A stretch of 5,607 bases of DNA from Actinomycetes bacterium (GCA_021823365.1 JAKAOD010000145.1:1804-7410); one strand, 5' to 3'. Shown: positions 1 to 5,572, numbered from the stretch's first letter. A program made the numbers and translations. The notes: generated by a model not told the origin, from the letters alone.

Positions 1-561
1 CAGCGTTCCGAGCGCGCCGTGGAAACCCGCGACGTAGTCAGCCACGTAGGCGCCGGTCAGCACGGGAGACTCGCCAGGGTTGCCGGTCAGGCTCATCAAT
101 CCGGACATCGCTTGCGCGATGGCATCAAAGAGAGCGCGCCCAGCCAACGGACCCGTCTGTCCGAAGCCGGAGATGGACGTCAGGATGAGCCGAGGCTGCT
201 CAGCGTGCAGCTTCTCCCAGGGAAAGCCCATGGCGGCCATGGTCCCGGGGCGGAAGTTCTCGACGACGACGTCGCATTTCGCGATGAGCTGGGCAAGCAG
301 GCCACGCCCGCGCGACTCTCGCGTGTTAAGCGTGATCCCGTACTTGTTGCGAGAGTACATCATCACGTACACGCTCTCGTCGTCTAGGAACGGGGCGTGA
401 TGCCGGGCGTCTTCGCCGCCCGGACGCTCGACCTTGATGACCTCGGCGCCCATGTCCGCGAGGATCTGAGCGCATAGAGGTCCGGCGATGAAGCGCGACA
501 GGTCGAGCACACGTAGACCCGCAAGGGGACCACGCTCAGGAGCGGGCGTAGCGTCGGTCAT
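1..561 (-). CDS. Class III (CaiB/BaiF family) CoA-transferase, N-terminal part
   Basis: This is the first 187 codons of a class III CoA-transferase; the gene continues past the left edge (the family is usually near 400 residues). Members move CoA from a donor thioester to a carboxylic acid in the cytoplasm. The N-terminus has the family opening LAGLRVLDLSRFIAGP (residues 13-28), then LADMGAEVIKVERPGGEDAR (34-53), YSRNKYGITLN (69-79), VVVENFRPG (98-106) and SISGFGQTGP (129-138). Asp175 in ADYVAG sits where the catalytic Asp of formyl-CoA transferase (Asp169) is expected, so the visible part looks functional. The start ATG lies two bases after the TGA of the ThDP enzyme, with only a weak Shine-Dalgarno, so translational coupling is likely. 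Pairing with a ThDP enzyme recalls formyl-CoA transferase / oxalyl-CoA decarboxylase, but no motif here fixes oxalate as the substrate; other small or 2-hydroxy acids are equally possible. Confidence 0.93.
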   Translation of the reverse strand, partial: MTDATPAPERGPLAGLRVLDLSRFIAGPLCAQILADMGAEVIKVERPGGEDARHHAPFLDDESVYVMMYSRNKYGITLNTRESRGRGLLAQLIAKCDVVVENFRPGTMAAMGFPWEKLHAEQPRLILTSISGFGQTGPLAGRALFDAIAQAMSGLMSLTGNPGESPVLTGAYVADYVAGFHGALGTL

Positions 562-563
562 CG

Positions 564-2285
564 TCAGGACTCGCTGTCGTACGCCTGGAAGAGCGGGTGC
601 GCCCAGGCGCTCAGCTCCGGATCGATGCGGATGTCAACGAGCATGGCGCGACCGGACGCGACGCTGCCGGCCAAGACGGGCCCGAGCTCTTCCGGATCGT
701 CGACTCGCGTTGCCTGAAGACCGCACGCTCGAGCGATCGCGACGTAGTCGACGTCACCGAAATCGACGCCGACGGTTCGCTTCCCGTACTTCATGATCTG
801 CTCTTGTCGGATATTCCCGTAGCCGCAATCGTTCAAGAGCACCACGGTGAGGTCGACGCCTGTGCGCGCTACCGTTTCCAGTTCGGCGAGGGTCATGCCG
901 AGAGAACCGTCGCCGATGAGCACGATGACCTCGCGCTCGGGACGCAGCAGCTTCGCTGCGATGCCGGCAGGTAGGGCGAACCCCATGTTTCCGAAGCCAA
1001 CTGGTTTCATGTACGTGTCGGTCCGTCTGACCTCCCACAGATGCGTCCAGATTCCTGGATTGCCCGCGTCGACGACCAGGAGCGCATCGTCGGCAGTGAC
1101 CTCGCGCAGAGACTTGACGACGAAGGTGGGGTCTATTGCACTCGGCGCTCCCCGGAGCGCTGTAGCATTCGCGTACCACGCCGCCTTCTCCGCACGCAGC
1201 GAACCGATCCGCTCGTGACGCACTCCGGCTGCTCCCGGGTCCTGCTGACCTGGGAGCGCTTCGAGGAGCTGGGCGAGAACTGCTCGGGCATCGCCTTGCA
1301 GACCAATAGTCTGGGCCGCGTAGGCGCCGCCGAACTGTGCCGGTTCGGTATCGACTTGGACGATCTGCGGCGGCAGCTCAAGGGACCAGCGGCTGGTCGA
1401 AGGGCCATTCAGGCTGTTGCCGACGGCAAGTACCAGGTCGGCGTCGCTCATCACGCGAGTCGAGAGCGTTGTGCCCATACGGCTGAGAGGTCCGAAGACG
1501 TGGCTGTCCGTCGTCGGCACGACGCCGATCCCGTTGAAGGTTGTCACGATCGCGGCATCGAGTCGGTGTGCAAGGGTGAGCGCGCGGTCACCGGCTCCTG
1601 CGAGCCGTGCCCCATTGCCCAGCCAGATGACTGGGGCGCTCGAAGCAACGAGCGATGCTGCAACTTCGGCGACCTGCTTCGGGTCCGCGTGTGGACGCCC
1701 GCTCAGCGTTCGCTCGAGTGCCGTCCCAAACGAGGGAGCGATGGGGGTTTTCGAGGGTGGGATCGTGCCCTCGACGGCGTCACGGGTGAGATCGATCAAC
1801 ACGGGGCCAGGGCAACCAGACACCGCCCTCATGTAGCCCTCGACGAGCGCCTGGACGATCATGGAGGGCCGGGTGACGAGCTTCGTCCACTTCGTGAGGG
1901 ACTCGAAGATCGCGAGGTGGTCGGCTGCCTGTGCATCGTCTCGCCCGAGGTCCCAGCTGAAGTTGTTGCAGGTGAGCACGATCACTGGGCTCGAATCTCG
2001 GAACGCGCCGCCGATGCCCGTGAGAAGGTTCGTGGCGCCGGGGCCGGTCGTGGCGATACACACGCCCGGGCGTCGTGTGAGCCTGCCAACTGCATCGGCC
2101 ATGCACGCGGCCGCGCCCTCGTGCCTGGTGGTGACGAAGTCGATCTTCGACGAGTCCACCAGTGCATCGGTCACCGCCAGCGTCTGGCCACCGGGAATAC
2201 CGAAGACTCGTTGAACGCCAAGCGCTTCGAGCGTGGCCGCGACCAGCTGTCCTCCGGTTACCTGATCGTTGAAAGGGGAGGTCAT
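564..2285 (-). CDS. Thiamine-diphosphate-dependent enzyme, acetolactate synthase / 2-hydroxyacyl-CoA lyase-like
   Basis: This 573-residue protein has the full three-domain layout of the ThDP decarboxylase superfamily, whose members make or break C-C bonds next to a carbonyl. The N-terminal pyrimidine-binding domain (about 9-175) carries the activating glutamate Glu56 in TRHEGAAACMADA and the TTGPGATNLLTG loop (79-90). The central domain (about 200-345) has APVIWLGNGA (217-226) and VDTEP (311-315). The C-terminal domain (about 385-560) has the cofactor and metal motif GDGS at 458-461, ending in NDCGYGN from 485. The AHAS-type FQExD loop is replaced by AQAADHLAIFESLTKWT, and no IlvN-type regulatory subunit follows, so a biosynthetic acetolactate synthase is unlikely. 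The adjacent CoA-transferase favours an acyl-CoA substrate, as in oxalyl-CoA decarboxylase or 2-hydroxyacyl-CoA lyase; that is inference. The ATG at 2285 is preceded by GGAG about 12 nt upstream, inside the end of the GntR gene. Confidence 0.92.
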   Translation of the reverse strand: MTSPFNDQVTGGQLVAATLEALGVQRVFGIPGGQTLAVTDALVDSSKIDFVTTRHEGAAACMADAVGRLTRRPGVCIATTGPGATNLLTGIGGAFRDSSPVIVLTCNNFSWDLGRDDAQAADHLAIFESLTKWTKLVTRPSMIVQALVEGYMRAVSGCPGPVLIDLTRDAVEGTIPPSKTPIAPSFGTALERTLSGRPHADPKQVAEVAASLVASSAPVIWLGNGARLAGAGDRALTLAHRLDAAIVTTFNGIGVVPTTDSHVFGPLSRMGTTLSTRVMSDADLVLAVGNSLNGPSTSRWSLELPPQIVQVDTEPAQFGGAYAAQTIGLQGDARAVLAQLLEALPGQQDPGAAGVRHERIGSLRAEKAAWYANATALRGAPSAIDPTFVVKSLREVTADDALLVVDAGNPGIWTHLWEVRRTDTYMKPVGFGNMGFALPAGIAAKLLRPEREVIVLIGDGSLGMTLAELETVARTGVDLTVVLLNDCGYGNIRQEQIMKYGKRTVGVDFGDVDYVAIARACGLQATRVDDPEELGPVLAGSVASGRAMLVDIRIDPELSAWAHPLFQAYDSES

Positions 2286-2294
2286 CGTGAGGCA

Positions 2295-3011
2295 CTACTC
2301 CTTTGGCGCCCGCGACAGACGCATCACGATTGGTAGATCGGGGGCGGTCCAGCTTCGCGCGAACTCGACCGGCCGACCGCCAGCGTCGAATGTGACTCGC
2401 TCTGTATGGATTAGCGCCGCTCCTTTGCGCACCTGTAGGAGCTCGCTGAGCACGTGGTCAGCTCCGATCGCGGTCACGACCTGGTCCGCCGCTCCGAGGG
2501 CGACACCCGCCTCCGCAGTGAGCGTTGCGTAGAGCGAACCGTTGATGAGCGCAGCTCGGGAAAGTGTCGGGCACACCGCCATCGGGACCCAGGAGTGCTG
2601 CACGGCGACAGGCCGACCGTCGAGTGATCGCAACCGGCGGAGGCTGACTACACTCGCTCCGGGCTCGAGGTCGAGCTTCTCCGCGATCTCTCCATCTGCG
2701 GAGGTCTGAAGCTGCTCGACGATCTTCGTCGTAAGCAGCTTGCCTGCGGTGGTCAGCTCCTCGGTGAGGCTCTGTAGACGGTTTACCGTCCGATGGGGCG
2801 GCAGAGCACCGAGCACGAACGTCCCCACACCCCACCGACGCTTGATCAAGCCATCGGTGACCAAGTGATCTAGCGCATGACGAACAGTCATCCTCGTCAC
2901 GCCGTAGTGGCGCGCAAGTTCGTCTTCAGATGGCAGTCGGTCGCCCGCCTCGATGACGCGGCTGGCGATCTGGTGGGCGATGTCGGTCCTGATGCGCTCG
3001 TACGCAGGCAT
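2295..3011 (-). CDS. GntR family transcriptional regulator, HutC subfamily (UTRA domain)
   Basis: This is a 238-residue one-component repressor-type regulator, the usual size for HutC-type GntR proteins. Residues 3-66 form the winged helix-turn-helix, with the hallmark GDRLPSEDELARHYGVTRMT (23-42), VRHALDHLVTDGLIKRRWGVGTFV and the G-x-G-T-F wing. Residues about 92-230 match a UTRA effector-binding domain: EPGASVVSLRRLRSLDGRPVA, SLYATL, and the closing HTERVTFDAGGRPVEFARSW. It is the first gene of the operon. Its TAG stop is nine bases before the ThDP-enzyme start, and the last codons supply that gene's GGAG. Its own ATG has GAGAGG a few bases upstream. A promoter and a 16-bp inverted repeat lie directly upstream, which fits autorepression relieved by a pathway metabolite. 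The ligand cannot be predicted. Confidence 0.95.
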   Translation of the reverse strand: MPAYERIRTDIAHQIASRVIEAGDRLPSEDELARHYGVTRMTVRHALDHLVTDGLIKRRWGVGTFVLGALPPHRTVNRLQSLTEELTTAGKLLTTKIVEQLQTSADGEIAEKLDLEPGASVVSLRRLRSLDGRPVAVQHSWVPMAVCPTLSRAALINGSLYATLTAEAGVALGAADQVVTAIGADHVLSELLQVRKGAALIHTERVTFDAGGRPVEFARSWTAPDLPIVMRLSRAPKE

Positions 3012-3015
3012 GCCC

Positions 3016-3022
3016 CGTCCTC
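3016..3022 (-). promoter_or_regulatory. Ribosome binding site of the GntR gene
   Basis: On the minus strand, GAGAGGAC lies 5-10 nt before the ATG at 3011. This supports that start over any other; the protein beginning MPAYERIRTDI also matches where GntR/HutC proteins normally begin. Confidence 0.6.
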
Positions 3023-3027
3023 TCGAC

Positions 3028-3043
3028 AGACGTATAGAGGTCT
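3028..3043. promoter_or_regulatory. Candidate GntR operator (AGAC-N8-GTCT inverted repeat)
   Basis: The plus strand reads AGACGTATAGAGGTCT. The outer four bases pair perfectly and 12 of 16 positions are symmetric. It overlaps the predicted -10 box and start point of the GntR promoter, 17 bp before the gene. HutC-type regulators typically bind sites with GTCT/AGAC half-sites around a TATA-like centre, so this is the likely autoregulatory site. A further CCTCTAT at 3069-3075 (plus strand) is an inverted copy of ATAGAGG at 3034-3040 and could be an accessory half-site. Confidence 0.55.
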
Positions 3044-3067
3044 AGTTGAGTCTCCGGAGCGCGTCAA
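3039..3067 (-). promoter_or_regulatory. Candidate promoter of the GntR / ThDP enzyme / CoA-transferase operon
   Basis: On the minus strand, TTGACG (3067-3062) is followed after exactly 17 bp by TAGACC (3044-3039), a good match to the actinobacterial housekeeping pattern TTGAC-N17-TAnnnT apart from the last -10 base. Transcription would start near 3032 and give a 5' leader of about 20 nt containing the GAGAGG ribosome site. The -35 box lies only a few bases beyond the stop codon of the upstream small membrane protein gene. Confidence 0.55.
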
Positions 3068-3071
3068 GCCT

Positions 3072-3542
3072 CTATGTCATTGCCCCGGAGGAGTTGCGTC
3101 GGCCGCGAGATCCTTCGCCGGAGGAGCTTGGGTCGCGTCGGTGAGGGACCTCAGCTTTCAGTTGGACCTTGGCGCTCTTCTCACCCTGGTGCTCGAGCAG
3201 CAGCTGGGCGGCTCTCCCCGCCGCCTGTCGCATCTCGTCCACCACAACTCGCAGCCGGCGATCGTTGTCGATCCACTCCTTGTAGAGCGCTGCTTGCTCG
3301 TGGCTGAGGCGACGAGTCACGGCAACAAGGGTCGTCGTCGTCGCCGGCAGCTCGACAGAGGCCGACCCCGCCCCAAGGAGCGAGCCGAGCGCCGCCATAA
3401 GCGGCAGGGCGGCGAGCAGGCCGAGGCCCCGCCGGCGCGGACCGTGACGTCCGCCTCGTCGGAACGAGCCGGCAAGGCGGCGGATCGAACGAAGCGCTCG
3501 CCGGAGACCGGCGTGCGCGGGTGTCGCAGGCGTGGTGCTCAT
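3072..3542 (-). CDS. Small single-span membrane protein of unknown function
   Basis: I do not recognise a family. The chosen ATG at 3542 begins MSTTPATPAHAG and has GGGGAG six bases upstream; an in-frame ATG at 3614 would extend through the hairpin and palindrome region, so I prefer the shorter form (156 residues). Residues about 13-38 are strongly basic (many Arg), followed by a hydrophobic stretch GLGLLAALPLMAALGSLLGAG (about 39-59), which fits one membrane helix with its basic N-terminus in the cytoplasm or, less likely, an uncleaved signal. Residues about 77-125 (RLSHEQAALYKEWIDNDRRL and onward) look helical and possibly coiled-coil. The tail is Ser/Gly/Arg-rich and low in complexity. It lies downstream of the broken DUF932 gene on the same strand, so it may be cargo of the same mobile element. 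Confidence 0.65.
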   Translation of the reverse strand: MSTTPATPAHAGLRRALRSIRRLAGSFRRGGRHGPRRRGLGLLAALPLMAALGSLLGAGSASVELPATTTTLVAVTRRLSHEQAALYKEWIDNDRRLRVVVDEMRQAAGRAAQLLLEHQGEKSAKVQLKAEVPHRRDPSSSGEGSRGRRNSSGAMT

Positions 3543-3561
3543 TGCGGGCTCCCCGGGTCGT

Positions 3562-3583
3562 GGCCGATGCCCGGGTATCGGCC
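3562..3583. repeat. Near-perfect 22-bp palindrome upstream of the small membrane protein gene
   Basis: GGCCGAT (3562-3568) and ATCGGCC (3577-3583) are perfect inverted arms around GCCCGGGT, itself palindromic except for its outermost pair. The whole 22 bp thus has one mismatched pair (G/T, which could still wobble-pair in RNA). It ends 20 bp before the ATG at 3542. It could be an operator for a dimeric regulator or a leader hairpin; the sequence alone does not decide. Confidence 0.6.
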
Positions 3584-3594
3584 GGCAGGAATCC

Positions 3595-3627
3595 TCGGTC
3601 CCGGCGGGGAGCACCCGCCGGGACCGA
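3595..3627 (-). terminator. Strong hairpin just after the DUF932 gene, probable terminator
   Basis: Positions 3595-3608 pair without mismatch with 3614-3627: a 14-bp stem, very GC-rich (core CCGGCGGG / CCCGCCGG), closing a 5-nt loop. On the minus strand the hairpin begins five bases after the TGA of the DUF932 gene. No T-run follows, which is common for actinobacterial terminators but leaves open that it is an mRNA-stabilising or attenuating structure. Confidence 0.65.
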
Positions 3628-3631
3628 TGGA

Positions 3632-4215
3632 TCAGTTGGTCAAGAGGGCGAGCGCCCTGTCCTTCTTCTCGACCACGGTGGCGGCGTCGGTGAGGACGGC
3701 GACCGCCCGCGCGTCCTCAGCAGCCGAGCTTCCGGCCCGGACGGGCCGGAAGTGGTCGAGGTACTCGACGACCGCGTTGTACGCGGCCCAGCGCGTGTCG
3801 CGGAAACCCGCCCGGGTCGGCGCGACGCGGTGGAGGTCGGTGAACTCCGAGCGCACCTTCTCGATCCGGGTGACCGCCGCCTGCTTCACGTCCTTCGGCA
3901 CCGGGAAGAGCTCGGCGACGAAGGCCTCGGCGTTCTGGAACGGCTCGTAGGCCGCGGTGACGATGCCGAGCTCGACCGGTCGGTGTCGGGGTCGTCGCGG
4001 ACGGTCATCCGGCCCTTCTCCGACGGCACGATCTTGCCCTCGGAGAAGCCGTAGACCGGGACGGTCCGGACCGTGTAGTCCGCCCGCGCGAGGCGAAGCG
4101 CCTCGGACGGGGTGAGCTCTTCGGGCCAGACGATGCCGAGGCGGTGCCACGCCGGGGTTCGGACAGAGACGAACGACGCGGTGCCGTCGGCGAGCATTTC
4201 GAGGTTGTGTGACAT
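3632..4215 (-). pseudogene. DUF932 / TIGR03299 phage/plasmid-like protein, frameshifted and internally deleted
   Basis: The N-terminal part (79 codons from the ATG at 4215) begins MSHNLEMLADGTASFVSVRT, followed by PAWHRLG, the diagnostic opening of the TIGR03299 'phage/plasmid-like' family (DUF932). The reading frame breaks at about 3977-3980. One extra C in GACCGG would join the end of DDPDTD to PVELGIVTAAYEPFQNAEAF in the next frame. That frame then runs 115 codons to the TGA at 3632, ending with the typical C-terminus ELFPVPKD, RDTRWAAYNAVVEYLDH and RALALL. Even after frame repair it totals about 194 residues, whereas full members are roughly 300 or more. From remembered family layout, the YEPFQNAEAF segment (N-terminal third) is joined directly to VAELFP (C-terminal third), so the middle is missing. 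DUF932 proteins have no settled function and occur on phages, plasmids and integrative elements. GGAGG lies two bases before the ATG. Confidence 0.8.
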
Positions 4216-4363
4216 GTCCTCCGATGATCATCACCCGCGCCACCTGCACGAGCGGGGCGGACAGCAGGGCGGAGACAACCGTTGCCATCGGGATGGTCCT
4301 GGCCGGGTGCCGCGTCGACCCCTGGCCCCAGTGACGCCTCGCCGGCGCCAGGCGCGAAACGGA
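4216..4363. other. Gene-free spacer upstream of the DUF932 pseudogene
   Basis: I see no convincing gene in either strand here; the open frames across it lack ribosome sites and recognisable protein sequence. It ends with a perfect 10-bp palindrome GATGATCATC at 4223-4232, a few bases upstream of the DUF932 ribosome site, which could be a small operator. No clear -35/-10 pair for the DUF932 gene was found. A GC-rich imperfect inverted repeat lies around 4336-4353. Confidence 0.5.
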
Positions 4364-4383
4364 CCGGGCTCAAGAGAGCCCGG
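4364..4383 (-). terminator. Hairpin terminator after the PIN-like toxin gene
   Basis: CCGGGCTC (4364-4371) and GAGCCCGG (4376-4383) form a perfect 8-bp stem with a 4-nt loop, 23 bp beyond the TAG of the toxin gene. On the minus strand it is followed by TCCGTTTCG, a weak T-rich stretch. It would end the antitoxin-toxin transcript before the DUF932 region. Confidence 0.7.
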
Positions 4384-4406
4384 CCCCGCTGGCAGCCAGC
4401 CAGGAG

Positions 4407-4967
4407 CTATGAGCGTCCTGGCGGAACGTGACGCTTGGCTTGGCGTACCTCGGCAGCAAATCGCGCGAAGGAGCGCGGGCTCCTGAAGCGGATCGCCTCG
4501 TCCTTCGGGAAGGCGATGCCATGTGGCTGCAGCTCTTCGATACGAAGAGCTGACGGGTCGCTCGTGACGACGACACGAGGAAAGCCCAGGTCTCCTGCCG
4601 CCGCCGCACGGAGCGCGGTCCTCGTCGGATCCAAGAGGTTGGCCGGTACCGAGACCCCGCGCTCTGGTCGGACGAGCCCGCCACCGCTGTCTTGGGCCTG
4701 GTCGTAGACGAGGCTTAGGCCAGACCTCGTCTCTTCGAACTCCCAGCCGAGCACGTCGGTGAGCACCTGGCTCACCTCTTTGATGAGCTCATCGGTAAGG
4801 ATGTGAGCGAAGTACTGATCGCCGACATAGGCGAAGACCCCGAGGGCGTCTGTCGCGTCGATGCCGGTGAGCGGCGGCACCTCTGGGAACCTGATCGCCG
4901 CCGACCCGATCTGTGACAGGGCGGCGGCGATCGTCGGGGCATCGAGGACGACCTCGATCGCGCCCAT
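4407..4967 (-). CDS. Probable PIN-like toxin of a type II toxin-antitoxin pair
   Basis: The preferred ATG at 4967 gives 186 residues and lies two bases after the antitoxin TGA (TGAGCATG), ideal for coupling; an ATG at 4988 would add seven residues, overlap the antitoxin and has no ribosome site. The pattern resembles a PIN ribonuclease: MGAIEVVLD with Asp9 at the end of the first strand, TDELIKEVSQVL with Glu60 and Glu64, LLDPTRTALRAAAAGD with Asp113, then RVVVTSDPSALR with Asp137. These would be the four acidic metal ligands, cleaving RNA when not bound by the antitoxin. It is divergent: the usual D-T-N of the first motif is D-A-P, and the gap to the glutamate is long. The C-terminal 40 residues (FRSPRSFARFAAEVRQAKRH) are basic and may bind nucleic acid. 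The toxin role rests mainly on the gene partner and arrangement. Confidence 0.68.
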   Translation of the reverse strand: MGAIEVVLDAPTIAAALSQIGSAAIRFPEVPPLTGIDATDALGVFAYVGDQYFAHILTDELIKEVSQVLTDVLGWEFEETRSGLSLVYDQAQDSGGGLVRPERGVSVPANLLDPTRTALRAAAAGDLGFPRVVVTSDPSALRIEELQPHGIAFPKDEAIRFRSPRSFARFAAEVRQAKRHVPPGRS

Positions 4968-4969
4968 GC

Positions 4970-5353
4970 TCAGTCCAACGGGCCCCATGCGTCGTAGGCG
5001 GCCCGGAGCTCCTCGTCGCCCTCAAGAGCCTCACGCAGGACCGGCTTGGCCCTTCTTGAGATCTCGGCGACGACCAGGTCCGCTTGAGCCAGAGCCTCCG
5101 GGCTCGGGTCTGCCAAGGCCCTGGCCACAAGCTCGGGGATGTCCTCGATGCGGTAGCCGGATGCTGCAAGCCGCTCGGCTCCGTAGGCCTGGATCTGTGC
5201 GAGTCGCTGCACCCGCTCGTAGCGCTCCATGACCTTCATGGCCACTCGGAGGAAGGCACTGCGGTTCCCCCCGCCGAACACATCGGCAAGGTGATCGAGT
5301 CGGGCTCGGTCGCTCTCGTCGACAGCAAACCCGATCGTGTTCGAGGTCCTCAT
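4970..5353 (-). CDS. Ribbon-helix-helix antitoxin / repressor
   Basis: This 127-residue protein starts MRTSNTIGFAVDESDRARLD. The short strand (residues 4-10), first helix (12-25), glycine turn and second helix GGGNRSAFLRVAMKVMERY (27-45) fit a CopG/MetJ-type ribbon-helix-helix DNA-binding domain. Residues 46-127 are mostly acidic and helical, with a tail ELRAAYDAWGPLD, and would be the toxin-neutralising part. The ATG at 5353 was chosen because the protein begins with the DNA-binding strand and the predicted promoter places the transcript start on this codon; a longer frame from 5428 would translate the operator palindrome. It is the first gene of a two-gene operon with the toxin, and probably represses its own promoter through the palindrome at 5370-5390. 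Confidence 0.8.
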   Translation of the reverse strand: MRTSNTIGFAVDESDRARLDHLADVFGGGNRSAFLRVAMKVMERYERVQRLAQIQAYGAERLAASGYRIEDIPELVARALADPSPEALAQADLVVAEISRRAKPVLREALEGDEELRAAYDAWGPLD

Positions 5354-5359
5354 GGGACG

Positions 5360-5388
5360 AGCATACTGCCGTTGCCTACCGTAGGCAA
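5360..5388 (-). promoter_or_regulatory. Promoter of the toxin-antitoxin operon, predicted leaderless
   Basis: On the minus strand, TTGCCT (5388-5383) and TATGCT (5365-5360) are separated by exactly 17 bp. Only six bases (CGTCCC) lie between the -10 box and the ATG at 5353, so transcription should start at or within a base or two of the A of the start codon. That gives an mRNA with no 5' leader and explains the lack of a Shine-Dalgarno. Leaderless mRNAs are common in actinobacteria. Confidence 0.65.
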
Positions 5389-5390
5389 CG
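5370..5390. promoter_or_regulatory. 21-bp palindromic operator of the toxin-antitoxin operon
   Basis: CGTTGCCTAC (5370-5379) and GTAGGCAACG (5381-5390) are perfect 10-bp arms around one central C. The palindrome covers the -35 box and most of the spacer, so a bound ribbon-helix-helix dimer or dimer pair would block RNA polymerase. This is the expected layout for antitoxin autoregulation. Confidence 0.8.
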
Positions 5391-5534
5391 CCTTGTCGTG
5401 GGCGAGCTCCGGTCGTCGGTAGAGACACGGCAGGTGGTTCATCTCCCGAGGCCCAACGGGTTGCTGGTGACGCAGTCCACCTGCTTGTTCTGTCCGGGCG
5501 TTAGAGTGGTCCCGCCGCCTTCAAGCGGCGTTCC

Positions 5535-5569
5535 CGTTGGCTCGGATGAGCCGGCGCGAACGCTGGCTC
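5535..5569 (+). promoter_or_regulatory. Two mutually exclusive leader hairpins before the ribosome site
   Basis: Three 9-nt segments lie in a row: A = CGTTGGCTC (5535-5543), B = GAGCCGGCG (5548-5556), C = CGCTGGCTC (5561-5569). A and C differ at one base. B can pair along all nine positions with A (two G-U pairs, loop GGAT) or with C (one G-U pair, loop CGAA), but not both. The B-C hairpin ends one base before the purine-rich ribosome site at 5571. This is the layout of a conformational switch or attenuator; no ligand or leader peptide is visible. Confidence 0.5.
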
Positions 5570-5572
5570 GAG

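Noticed and set aside
564..2285. Biosynthetic acetolactate synthase (IlvB) of branched-chain amino-acid synthesis
   Set aside because: There is no IlvN or IlvC neighbour, the FQExD loop is absent, and the partners are a CoA-transferase and a GntR regulator.
1041..2336. Long plus-strand open frame of 431 codons
   Set aside because: It lies entirely antisense to the ThDP enzyme, has no ribosome site or recognisable motif, and is the kind of shadow frame expected in GC-rich DNA.
2877..3950. Plus-strand open frame of 357 codons across the promoter region
   Set aside because: It runs antisense through the GntR start, the operon promoter, the small membrane gene and the DUF932 remnant, and its composition is Arg/Ala/Gly-rich noise.
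3976..3982. Programmed ribosomal frameshift in the DUF932 gene
   Set aside because: No slippery heptamer or downstream pseudoknot signal is visible, and the middle of the protein is missing as well, so decay or a sequencing error is more likely.
4407..4988. Longer toxin start at 4988
   Set aside because: There is no ribosome site and it overlaps the antitoxin end; the ATG at 4967 directly follows the antitoxin TGA and begins with the first PIN-type strand.
4970..5428. Longer antitoxin start at 5428
   Set aside because: The extra 25 residues would be translated from the palindromic operator and promoter; the ribbon-helix-helix strand begins right after the ATG at 5353.
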